Positions 23,869-31,714 of a stretch of 64,000 bases of DNA are shown piece after piece; within the stretch, counting starts at the first letter, position 1, and each line of letters begins with the position of its first letter. This DNA comes from Collinsella sp. (lineage in GTDB: Bacteria; Actinomycetota; Coriobacteriia; Coriobacteriales; Coriobacteriaceae), in assembly GCA_018368345.1 (NCBI GenBank), contig JAGZEK010000007.1, forward strand, positions 91,454 through 155,453. Reading direction: 5' to 3'. The notes under the pieces are model-generated. The model searched no databases. It was not told where the DNA came from and worked only from the letters and a program-made list of their open reading frames with translations. The position numbers and the translations under genes are program-made.

Positions 23869-24546
23869 TCAATCAAAATCGTCTTGCCCAAGATCGGCAT
23901 ACAGGCCGCGTTTACGGATATAGCCGAGCACGGACTCGCTCGTAAGATAGCGCACGCTCATGCCGCGAGCAACCCGCTTGCGAATGTTGGTCGAGCTAAT
24001 CGCCAGCGCCGGAATCTGGATATACCGCACGTCAAACGGCAGGCCCGACTCTTTGATTCGCGCGCGAGCAGTATCGATGTCAAAGCCGGGACGCGTCGCA
24101 GCGATAAAGGTTGCCAGTTCGGCAATCTCATCTGCATTGTGCCAGGTCACAATATCGATGATCGCATCGGCACCCGTAATAAAGTAAAGCTTCACCTGTG
24201 GCGGGTAAAACTCGCGAAGGGCACGCAGCGTATCGGCAGTGTAGGTGACACCGGCACGATCGATCTCGAAGCGGCTTGCCAAAAAAGCCGGGTTCGCGGC
24301 GGTCGCGAGGACCGTCATGGCATAACGGTCCTCAGCAGGCGTCACCGGTTTGTCGAGTTTAAAGGCAGGAGAGCCGGCCGGCATAAAAAGCACAGCGTCC
24401 AAGTCGAGTGACTCGCGAGCCTGCTCGGCAGTAACCAAGTGCCCGTAATGAATCGGGTCAAAGGTGCCGCCCATAATGCCGAGCCTAAACTCCCGCCCAT
24501 CCTTGATGGGCAGTTCAGGCAATCCGATTCCACCGCGCAGCGACAT
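23869..24546 (-). CDS. nadD: Nicotinate-nucleotide adenylyltransferase
   Basis: Adenylates nicotinate mononucleotide in NAD synthesis. 225 aa. The G-I-M-G-G-T-F-D-P-I-H-Y-G-H-L nucleotide-binding motif and the I-S-S-T-N-I-R-K-R motif near the C-terminus are present; F-M-P-A-G-S-P-x-x-K matches the substrate loop. About 20 residues precede the core. The stop of obgE is 3 bp upstream. Confidence 0.95.
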   Translation of the reverse strand: MSLRGGIGLPELPIKDGREFRLGIMGGTFDPIHYGHLVTAEQARESLDLDAVLFMPAGSPAFKLDKPVTPAEDRYAMTVLATAANPAFLASRFEIDRAGVTYTADTLRALREFYPPQVKLYFITGADAIIDIVTWHNADEIAELATFIAATRPGFDIDTARARIKESGLPFDVRYIQIPALAISSTNIRKRVARGMSVRYLTSESVLGYIRKRGLYADLGQDDFD

Positions 24547-24549
24547 GGC

Positions 24550-26016
24550 TTACTCGCCCTCCGGGGTCTCAACAACGTCGACTTCGGTAGTGCCTTCGGA
24601 GCCCTCGGTGGCATCAGCCACGTCCGCACCCTCGGCCGCTACGTCAATAACCTCAACGTCTGCATCCTCGAGCTCGTCCTCAAACTCCGAGAAGTCCTCG
24701 GCGCCCTCAAAGTCAAAGGCGCGCTGGCAAATGCGAACCTCGTCGCCGGCACGGCAGCCGGCCTTTTCGAGCGCATCGTCAACACCCATGCGGGAAAACT
24801 TATGCTGCAGGTAGATGACGGCTTCCTCGTTTTCCCAGTCGGTCTGGATAACCATGCGCTCGATAGCGCGGCCGACCACGCGGAAGGCGCCGGGCTCTTC
24901 CTGGACGATACGGAAACGCTTCTCGCGTTGCAGGCGGCGACGCTCCCACTCATCATCGCGAAGATCGACAGGCTCATCAGAGACCGCCAGCTCGGCGCGA
25001 AGCTTAGCCACCTGCTCGCCCACGGCAAGCATCAGCGTGTTGAGACCGGCACCCGTCACAGCGGACACGGCAAAGAACATATGGCCATCGTCGAGCGCCG
25101 CACGCTTAAGGTCGGCGATCTTATCTGCCGTACCCGGCGCATCGCACTTGTTGGCGACAACGATCTGCGGGCGCTCCGAAAGCTCAGCGCCATACTGCTC
25201 GAGCTCACGATTGATGATGCGATAGTCCTCAACCGGATCGCGATCCTCAAATCCGCCCGTCATATCGACAACGTGCATAATCAAAGCAGTGCGCTCAATA
25301 TGGCGCAGGAACTGATGGCCCAGGCCACGGCCCTCGCTCGCGCCCTCGATAAGACCCGGGACATCGGCGACGACATAGGAGTACTCGCCGGCTCGCACCA
25401 TACCCAGATTAGGCACAAGCGTGGTGAAGGGGTAGTCGGCGATCTTGGGACGGGCAGCGCTCATGCGCGCGATGAGCGAGGACTTGCCCACCGAGGGAAA
25501 GCCCACAAGTGCGGCATCGGCCATAAGCTTCATCTCGAGCTCAATCCAATGCTCCTCGGCAGGCTCGCCCAGCTGGGCAAACGCAGGCGCGCGGCGCACC
25601 GACGTCACAAAGTGGGTGTTGCCCAGACCGCCGGCACCACCGGGCGCCACGACAACGCGCTCACCGTCGTGCACCAGGTCGGCGATCTCGAACATCGGGG
25701 TCTGCGTCTCGGGATCGAGCTCGCGAACTACGGTGCCCATGGGGACCTTGAGAATCAGGTCCTCGCCGCTCTTACCATTGCGACGAGCGCCCTGGCCATG
25801 CGTTCCGCGCTCAGCACGAAAGTGATGCTTAAAGCGGTAGTCGATCAGCGAGGAAAGCTGAGCGTCGGCCTGAATGACGACGTTGCCGCCACGACCGCCG
25901 TCGCCGCCATCGGGGCCGCCCTTGGGAACAAATGCCTCGCGCCTAAACGACATGCATCCGGCTCCGCCGTCGCCGCCGCAAACGTTAATTCGGCTGATAT
26001 CGGTGAACTGTGACAA
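24550..26016 (-). CDS. obgE: GTPase Obg/CgtA
   Basis: Essential GTPase for 50S assembly and stress signalling. 488 aa in three parts: glycine-rich Obg fold (G-G-D-G-G-A-G-C-M-S-F-R-R-E, P-x-G-G-P-D-G-G-D-G-G-R-G-G), G domain about 165-335 (G-F-P-S-V-G-K-S-S, D-V-P-G-L-I-E-G-A-S-E-G-R-G-L-G, N-K-C-D), and a C-terminal OCT-like domain followed by a ~70-residue acidic tail rich in Glu, Asp, Val. TTG start with GGAGG 8 bases upstream. Confidence 0.96.
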   Translation of the reverse strand: MSQFTDISRINVCGGDGGAGCMSFRREAFVPKGGPDGGDGGRGGNVVIQADAQLSSLIDYRFKHHFRAERGTHGQGARRNGKSGEDLILKVPMGTVVRELDPETQTPMFEIADLVHDGERVVVAPGGAGGLGNTHFVTSVRRAPAFAQLGEPAEEHWIELEMKLMADAALVGFPSVGKSSLIARMSAARPKIADYPFTTLVPNLGMVRAGEYSYVVADVPGLIEGASEGRGLGHQFLRHIERTALIMHVVDMTGGFEDRDPVEDYRIINRELEQYGAELSERPQIVVANKCDAPGTADKIADLKRAALDDGHMFFAVSAVTGAGLNTLMLAVGEQVAKLRAELAVSDEPVDLRDDEWERRRLQREKRFRIVQEEPGAFRVVGRAIERMVIQTDWENEEAVIYLQHKFSRMGVDDALEKAGCRAGDEVRICQRAFDFEGAEDFSEFEDELEDADVEVIDVAAEGADVADATEGSEGTTEVDVVETPEGE

Positions 26017-26032
26017 CAGAATCGCCTCCTAC

Positions 26033-26076
26033 AAAAAAGAGGGAGACCCTTGAATCCTAAAACTCAAGTGCCTCCC
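26033..26076 (-). terminator. Terminator of rplU-rpmA
   Basis: Minus-strand hairpin with arms 26041-26053 and about 26064-26076 (one mismatch and one G-U pair), followed by TCTTTTTTG. Separates rpmA from obgE. Confidence 0.8.
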
Positions 26077-26101
26077 ACATATGTGCTCTATGAAGGGTGA
26101 A

Positions 26102-26359
26102 TTACGCGTTCGCGAGCGGGCGTACGCTGACCCTGTGCTTGATACCCTTGTGGAACTCAACGGTACCGTCGACCAGCGCGAACAGCGTGTCGTCCTTGCC
26201 ACGGCCAACGTTCTCACCCGGGTGGATGTGCGTGCCGTGCTGACGGACGAGAATCGTGCCCGTGGTTACCGTCTGGCCGGCATAGCGCTTCGTGCCAAGG
26301 CGCTGACCGCGGGAGTCACGGCCATTACGGGAGGAACCGAGTCCTTTTTTGTGTGCCAT
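26102..26359 (-). CDS. rpmA: 50S ribosomal protein L27
   Basis: Large-subunit protein whose N-terminus reaches the peptidyl-transferase centre. 85 aa. It begins directly M-A-H-K-K-G-L-G-S-S-R-N-G-R-D-S, without the short cleavable extension that Firmicutes L27 carries and that the Prp protease removes. Core G-Q-x-V-x-x-G-x-I-L-V-R-Q-x-G-T-x-I-H-P-G-x-N-V-G is present. Follows rplU. Confidence 0.97.
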   Translation of the reverse strand: MAHKKGLGSSRNGRDSRGQRLGTKRYAGQTVTTGTILVRQHGTHIHPGENVGRGKDDTLFALVDGTVEFHKGIKHRVSVRPLANA

Positions 26360-26392
26360 TGTGTATACCTACTCTTTCGTTACGAGTGTAAT

Positions 26393-26767
26393 CTACTCGG
26401 CGACGGGAGCCTCGGCAACAGCCTCAGCCTCTGCCTTGACAGCCTTCTTGGCGCGGGAGGTAGCCTGAACCTTCACGATCTTCAGCTTGGTGAGCTGCTG
26501 ACGGTGACCCTTCAGACGACGATAGCGCTTGCGCTTGTGGAACTTGAAGACCAGCTGCTTCTCGCCCTTGAACTGCTCAACGATCTGAGCGGTAACCTTG
26601 GCCTTGGCCAGCTTGTCGGGATCGGTGACGATCTTCTTACCATCGTTGAGGAAGATAACCGGCAGGGTGATCTTGTCGCCCTCATTGCCCTCGATCTTCT
26701 CGACGGTGATGACATCGTCGGTGGCGACCTTGTACTGCTTGCCGCCCGTGTTAACGATTGCGTACAT
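26393..26767 (-). CDS. rplU: 50S ribosomal protein L21
   Basis: Large-subunit protein binding 23S rRNA. 124 aa from the ATG at 26767, giving M-Y-A-I-V-N-T-G-G-K-Q-Y-K-V; the longer frame to 26788 lacks support. The F-K-F-H-K-R-K-R-Y-R-R-L-K-G-H-R-Q signature is present, and an Ala/Glu-rich tail follows. The ribosome site is weak. Confidence 0.97.
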   Translation of the reverse strand: MYAIVNTGGKQYKVATDDVITVEKIEGNEGDKITLPVIFLNDGKKIVTDPDKLAKAKVTAQIVEQFKGEKQLVFKFHKRKRYRRLKGHRQQLTKLKIVKVQATSRAKKAVKAEAEAVAEAPVAE

Positions 26768-26809
26768 GTTTACTTGCCCTTCATGCATCAGTTAGTGCAA
26801 CAGCCGAAT

Positions 26810-26838
26810 ATAGTAGCAGGCGATAATACCCCCGTCAA
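26810..26838 (-). promoter_or_regulatory. Probable promoter of rplU-rpmA
   Basis: Minus-strand TTGACG (26833-26838), 17-base spacer, TACTAT (26810-26815). The -35 overlaps the stop region of the preceding gene. Confidence 0.55.
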
Positions 26839-27647
26839 CGAGTATGTGGAGCAAATCCACAAGTTCGCACAGGTATGGGGCTGACGAGTCGGCCCTCGTC
26901 GTCCTCGCATGCTTGATTCTGACGCTCGACATCGTAGGAGCAGATGGTCACGAGGTCTTGCATACCGGTGGAAACAATAGGTGCATCGACGCCCGGGGTC
27001 AAGCCCTGCAACAAAACATCAGCTGCGGAAAGCAAAATTTCCGGACGCATGGACCCCTCGTTATCGGCATGGGTGTCGAGCATGAGCACCAGGTGGTCCG
27101 GACGCTCCCCCGCCTTAAGCTCATAGCCCACGAGCGTATGATCCAAGTCCAGGCGTTTGCTCTTTTTGCCGCGTGCGTAGTCGATGCCATGGCCCGCGCG
27201 CAGCGTATCGATTGCGCGACGCACCTCGTCGGCGGACGCCGGCGCCTCGGGATTCAGATGCAGTTCGATGCGGTACGACAGACGCGTGAGTTGCGCCGTC
27301 AGCGCCGGCGTGCGCACGTCAATGTAGGCGGCCTCGATGGGGGCCAGATCGGCCGGAGATGCCGCCGCCAAGCGCTCAAATGCCTCGTCAAGCGCGACGA
27401 ACTCGGTCATAAACAGGTCATACCACTCGCAAGTCGACGACGTTCCTACCGGCAGCGCCGACGAAAAGCCCACGCGCATGTGCGGAGAAAAGCCCTGCGT
27501 CACGGCATAGGGCAGCCCCGCGCGACGCACGATGCGCTCAATGGTATGAATCACTTCGAGATGGCCCAGGTACTTAAGACGGTCGCGCTTGCCATAGCGA
27601 ACGCGAAGCCTAAAGAGCGTGGGGTTGTCGGTCAGGCGCTCACTCAT
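26835..27647 (-). CDS. Radical-SAM-linked protein (TIGR03936/DUF2344)
   Basis: 270 aa. The N-terminal R-V-R-Y-G-K-R-D-R-L-K-Y-L-G-H-L-E-V-I-H and G-L-P-Y-A-V-T-Q-G-F-S-P-H-M-R-V-G-F-S-S-A-L-P-V-G stretches are the hallmark of the DUF2344 family, which is always found fused to or beside a TIGR03960-type radical SAM protein. Its start overlaps the stop of that gene here (ATGA), so the two are translationally coupled. The molecular role of the pair is not established; a link to tRNA or ribosome modification has been guessed from genome context. Confidence 0.88.
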   Translation of the reverse strand: MSERLTDNPTLFRLRVRYGKRDRLKYLGHLEVIHTIERIVRRAGLPYAVTQGFSPHMRVGFSSALPVGTSSTCEWYDLFMTEFVALDEAFERLAAASPADLAPIEAAYIDVRTPALTAQLTRLSYRIELHLNPEAPASADEVRRAIDTLRAGHGIDYARGKKSKRLDLDHTLVGYELKAGERPDHLVLMLDTHADNEGSMRPEILLSAADVLLQGLTPGVDAPIVSTGMQDLVTICSYDVERQNQACEDDEGRLVSPIPVRTCGFAPHTR

Positions 27648-29521
27648 GCGCGATCACCCACCAATACGTTCTTGGCATGGAGCGTGGGGCAGATTCCGCA
27701 GCCGGTGCACGACGTGCGGGTGCAGTCGGGGGTCGTGACGCCCTCCAACGAGCGGCGGTATTCGCGCTCGAGGAAGCCGCGCGAGCAGCCGGGGCTCACG
27801 TGCTCCCAGGGCAGGCGCCAGTCCAGTTCGTAGGGCAGGTGCACGAGCTCGTTGAGATCGATGCCGTTTTTGGCCGCAGCCGACTTCCAGTTGTCGAGCG
27901 AAAAATGCTCCACCCAGGCGTCAAAACGCGAGCCCGCACGCCAGGCGTCGATGATGACCGGCGTCATGTCGCGACCGGCGCGGGACAGTGCGGCCTCGAC
28001 GAGCGAGGTCTCGGCATCGTGGTAGTGCACGCGTACGGCGCGGTTACGCACGCTCGTGATGAGCAGCTTTTGGCGACGCTTGACGTCGTCGTAATCGAGC
28101 TGCGGGCACCATTGGAACGGCGTGGCGGCCTTGGGGATAAACACCGACACCGAGATGGATACCGAGATGGAGCCGCGGCGCGCCTTGGGAACCACGGAGC
28201 GGCCAAGCTCGAGCACGTGGTCGGCTAGGTTGGCGATAGCCACGATATCCTCGTCGCGCTCGCCGGGAAGGCCCATCATGAAGTAGAGCTTCATGCGGTT
28301 CCAGCCCGCCTCGAAGGCCGCCTTGGCCGCACGGTCCAAGTCCTCCTCGGTCACGTTCTTGTTGATGATGTCGCGCATGCGCTGACTGCCGGCCTCGGGG
28401 GCAAACGTCAGGCCGCCCTTCTTTTCGCCGGCGACCGACTCGGCCATATCCACGCCAAACGAATCCAGGCGCTGCGAGGGTATGGACACGCGAATGCCCG
28501 TATCTTCCAGACGGCGGTTAAGGCGACCGAGCACATCGCGGATGCAGGAGTGGTCGGTGGTCGAAAGCGAGGTGAGCGACACCTCGTCATAGCCGGTCTT
28601 TTCCAGGCCCTGGATCACCGAGGACACGATCTGGTCGGCCGAGCGCTCCCGCACCGGACGATAGGTCATGCCAGCCTGGCAAAAACGGCAGCCGCGGGCA
28701 CAGCCGCGCAGAATCTCGATAGACAGGCGGTCGTGAACGAGCTGAGCGTAGGGCACGCACGACTGTGACAACGGATTGGTAGCGCCAAAGTCCTCAACGA
28801 CGCGCTTGTAGACCACCGGCGGGACGTCTTTGCCCTCACGCGGCACGGTATAGCCGTGCGGAGAGCAAGGCTCGTCATGGCGCACCTCGTAGAGCGACGG
28901 TACATAGGTGCCACCGACCGTCGCGAGTTGCTCGACAATCTGGGCACGCGAGGCGCCCTCATCGCGTAGGCGACGATGCAGCTGACAAATCTCGAGCAGC
29001 GACTCCTCACCCTCGCCAATCAGGATGGCATCGAAGAAGGCCGCATACGGCTCGGGGTTATAGACCGAGGGACCACCGGCAATGATGATGGGATCGTCCT
29101 CGGTACGGTCGGCGGCGAGCAGCGGAATGCCGGCGAGGTCGAGTGCCTCGAGAAAGTTTGTCACGGCCATCTCGTGCGGCACGTGCATGCCGACGATATC
29201 GAACGAGGCCACGGGCGCTGCACCCTCGAGCGACAGCAGCGGAATCCCCGCCTCGCGCATGGCATCGCCCATATCGGGCCACGGCACGTAGCCGCGCTCG
29301 CAGGAAATGCCCTCGGCCTGATTGAGGATGTTGTACAGGATGGCAATACCCTGGTTGGGCAGGCCAACCTCGTACACATCCGGGTAAATCATGCAGCAAC
29401 GATAGTCGGCATCGGCCTTGGAGAGCGTGCCCCACTCATGGTCGATATAGCGGCTCGGCTTCTCGACCTTTGCGAGCAGGGGCTCAATCAAATGAAAACA
29501 GTCTTGGTACACAGCGCGCAA
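27644..29521 (-). CDS. B12-binding/radical SAM protein (TIGR03960 family)
   Basis: 625 aa. N-terminal part has a cobalamin-domain-like segment (about 40-190, with P-D-V-Y-E-V-G-L-P-N and I-I-I-A-G-G-P-S). The radical SAM cluster ligands are C274, C278 and C281 in L-R-G-C-A-R-G-C-R-F-C-Q-A-G; the downstream S-I-P-S-Q-R-L-D and G-L-T-F-A-P-E-A-G-S-Q-R-M-R-D strands match the barrel. A C-terminal cysteine group (C-T-R-T-S-C-T-G-C-G-I-C-P) may bind another cluster. TTG start after a purine-rich AGGGG; the GTG at 29512 is an alternative. Substrate unknown. Confidence 0.9.
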   Translation of the reverse strand: MRAVYQDCFHLIEPLLAKVEKPSRYIDHEWGTLSKADADYRCCMIYPDVYEVGLPNQGIAILYNILNQAEGISCERGYVPWPDMGDAMREAGIPLLSLEGAAPVASFDIVGMHVPHEMAVTNFLEALDLAGIPLLAADRTEDDPIIIAGGPSVYNPEPYAAFFDAILIGEGEESLLEICQLHRRLRDEGASRAQIVEQLATVGGTYVPSLYEVRHDEPCSPHGYTVPREGKDVPPVVYKRVVEDFGATNPLSQSCVPYAQLVHDRLSIEILRGCARGCRFCQAGMTYRPVRERSADQIVSSVIQGLEKTGYDEVSLTSLSTTDHSCIRDVLGRLNRRLEDTGIRVSIPSQRLDSFGVDMAESVAGEKKGGLTFAPEAGSQRMRDIINKNVTEEDLDRAAKAAFEAGWNRMKLYFMMGLPGERDEDIVAIANLADHVLELGRSVVPKARRGSISVSISVSVFIPKAATPFQWCPQLDYDDVKRRQKLLITSVRNRAVRVHYHDAETSLVEAALSRAGRDMTPVIIDAWRAGSRFDAWVEHFSLDNWKSAAAKNGIDLNELVHLPYELDWRLPWEHVSPGCSRGFLEREYRRSLEGVTTPDCTRTSCTGCGICPTLHAKNVLVGDRA

Positions 29522-29530
29522 AAGAAACCC

Positions 29531-30460
29531 CTAAGCAGCGAGATCTGATGCGTCCTGATAGGACGCCATAGGACGGGTAGCGCCCGCGACCGCAGTCACC
29601 AGATCGCGAACGCGGGAAAACGTGGCAGTGACCACCTCGTTAGCACGGCTGTAGTCGACATCGCGCTCGTAGAGCGAAACGAGCGCACGGCCCATGCCAT
29701 AGGTGCCCGCGGCAGCAGCGAGCGCCTTGACGGCAAACCCAATATGCGGCGTCTGCTTGACGAGCGCGCGGGTGACCGCGCGGATCACAAGACCGCCGGC
29801 AAGCACGCCCGCGACCTCGTAGCCGCGCTCAGGCTTAATGCCGCGTCCAAAGACGGCAGCGAGCTCAAAGAGCATGCCCACCTGCGCCAGCGCCATAACG
29901 GGATAATCGGTGCCCGGCAAAAACACCAAAGCCCCGGTCGCCATATTGGTGAGCGCACACGAGGTGATGATACGATTGGCCGCCGCGATGCGCATGAAGG
30001 CAAAGTTCGCCGCAAAAGCCGTTTCCTTGTCGGTGCGATCGAGAATCCAGCGGGCAAGCGTCTCGAGCAGATACGTCTTATCGGTTGCCGCCACCACACC
30101 GAGCATGGGCGTGGACTCCTCGATAAACGGCACCTCCACAGCAGACTCGGCAAGCACGCACACGGGCGCGCCGGCGATCACGAGCTCCTGCACGGCACTC
30201 TCCAAGCGGTCGGAACCACACGAGAGCACCAGCACCACATCGGTATCGGTCTTTGGAGCAATTCGCTCCTCCCCCAGACGCTCGACGCGCACAATGCCCG
30301 AGGTCGTCTGCGGCACAAAGGCGTCACGCACCGTCTCGGCCAGAAAGCGCGAGGCGGACGAATCCAGATAGACCGAGACGCGCACCGGCGTATCGGAATC
30401 CTTCTTAACGGACGCGCCCATCTTAAAAGCGCGGGTCAGCTTATCTACGGGAATTTTCAT
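29531..30460 (-). CDS. DUF697-like membrane-associated protein
   Basis: 309 aa, not fully recognised. The first ~30 residues are basic; residues ~45-135 look like a nucleotide-binding or Rossmann-like domain without a Walker A. From ~150 the A-A-A-N-R-I-I-T-S-C-A-L-T-N..P-G-T-D-Y-P-V-M-A-L-A-Q-V-G-M-L-F-E-L-A-A-V-F-G segment and the following hydrophobic helices resemble DUF697 (YcjF-type) domains. It is 18 bp behind rodA and 9 bp before the radical SAM gene, so it belongs to the shape operon, but any role in morphology is inference. Confidence 0.65.
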   Translation of the reverse strand: MKIPVDKLTRAFKMGASVKKDSDTPVRVSVYLDSSASRFLAETVRDAFVPQTTSGIVRVERLGEERIAPKTDTDVVLVLSCGSDRLESAVQELVIAGAPVCVLAESAVEVPFIEESTPMLGVVAATDKTYLLETLARWILDRTDKETAFAANFAFMRIAAANRIITSCALTNMATGALVFLPGTDYPVMALAQVGMLFELAAVFGRGIKPERGYEVAGVLAGGLVIRAVTRALVKQTPHIGFAVKALAAAAGTYGMGRALVSLYERDVDYSRANEVVTATFSRVRDLVTAVAGATRPMASYQDASDLAA

Positions 30461-30478
30461 AGCAAACCCCTCCAGCGG

Positions 30479-31705
30479 TTACGCGGCGCCCGAACGATGC
30501 CGCCATATGGATTGTACGATACCCACCGTCAGCAGTTGGATCATCATCGAAGACGAACCAAAGCTAATAAACGGTAGCGGAATACCGGTAATCGGCATCA
30601 TGCCGATGCACATGCCGATGTTCTCAAAGGTCTGGAATGCCCACATGCCGACGATACCTACGCACGACAGACGCAGGAACAGCGACTCACACTTAAAGGC
30701 GACGCGAATCGTCGAAAAGATCAGCAGCACGTAGAGGCACAGGAGAAAAAAGGAACCGCAAAAACCAAAGGTCTCGGACAGGAAGGCGAAGACGAAGTCG
30801 GTGTGGAACTCAGGCAGAAAGCCGCCGGCCGACTGCGTCGCATGGCCCAAACCCTTACCAAAGAAGCCGCCCGAGCCAACGGCGATAAGCGACTGCTGCA
30901 GGTTGTAGGCATCGTCCGAATCGGCATTATCGGGGTCGATAAAGACCGTCAGACGGTTCATCTGATACTGCTTGATGAGCACATCGTGGCCGAGCAACGA
31001 ATCAAAGACCGAATCGAGCGCCAGAACGAGGGCCACCAGGCCCACGAGCAGGGCCAGAGTCGACAGCACCCATTCGCGGCGTGCACCGCTCATACAAATG
31101 ACGATGGCGCCCGAAACAAGCACGACCAGGCCCGAGCCCAGGTCGCCCATGGCAACGACGGCCAAAAACGGAATGGACAGCATGCCGCAGAGCTTGACGT
31201 AGTCGCGAACGGTATCGATGCGACCGTTATACTGCGAGCCAAGCGTAGCAATAAAGAAGATGGTGATGAGCTTGGCAAGCTCAACCGGCTGGAATGTCAA
31301 GCCGATACCGGGAATCTTGATCCAGCCCGTCATGCCCAGACCGCCTGTATAGGACAGACCCGGAATCTTGGGCGAGAGGATCACGATCAGGTCGATGACG
31401 AGCAACGCCGTCGAGAAATTGGAAATACCGCGCAGGTCGGTACGCCAGACCAGCACCGCCAGCACCGCTCCGATGCCAATTCCCAGCAGATGGCGTGAGA
31501 ACGAAGCGTCGGCCTTAAACTGCGAAGCCGACCAGATAATGATGGCACCGTAGGCGACGAGAGCCACAGTAGCCACGAGCACACCGATATGCACCTTTTG
31601 GCGAAACGTGCCGCGCGAGGCCGAAAGTTGCTTGTTGACACGGTCCAGGCTGCTGCGAGAGCCGGTCTTGGTTGAACGGAACAGATCCGCCGGAGAAAAA
31701 TCCAT
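30479..31705 (-). CDS. rodA: Peptidoglycan polymerase RodA (SEDS family)
   Basis: Multi-spanning glycosyltransferase that polymerises lipid II during elongation. 408 aa, about ten membrane helices after a ~45-residue basic cytoplasmic tail. SEDS signatures: G-W-I-K-I-P-G-I-G-L-T-F-Q-P-V-E-L-A-K-L, a mid-protein loop with N-L-Q-Q-S-L-I-A-V-G-S-G-G-F-F-G-K-G-L-G, and the C-terminal P-I-T-G-I-P-L-P-F-I-S-F-G-S-S. Directly behind its partner transpeptidase mrdA. Confidence 0.95.
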   Translation of the reverse strand: MDFSPADLFRSTKTGSRSSLDRVNKQLSASRGTFRQKVHIGVLVATVALVAYGAIIIWSASQFKADASFSRHLLGIGIGAVLAVLVWRTDLRGISNFSTALLVIDLIVILSPKIPGLSYTGGLGMTGWIKIPGIGLTFQPVELAKLITIFFIATLGSQYNGRIDTVRDYVKLCGMLSIPFLAVVAMGDLGSGLVVLVSGAIVICMSGARREWVLSTLALLVGLVALVLALDSVFDSLLGHDVLIKQYQMNRLTVFIDPDNADSDDAYNLQQSLIAVGSGGFFGKGLGHATQSAGGFLPEFHTDFVFAFLSETFGFCGSFFLLCLYVLLIFSTIRVAFKCESLFLRLSCVGIVGMWAFQTFENIGMCIGMMPITGIPLPFISFGSSSMMIQLLTVGIVQSIWRHRSGAA

Positions 31706-31714
31706 CGCAACCTC

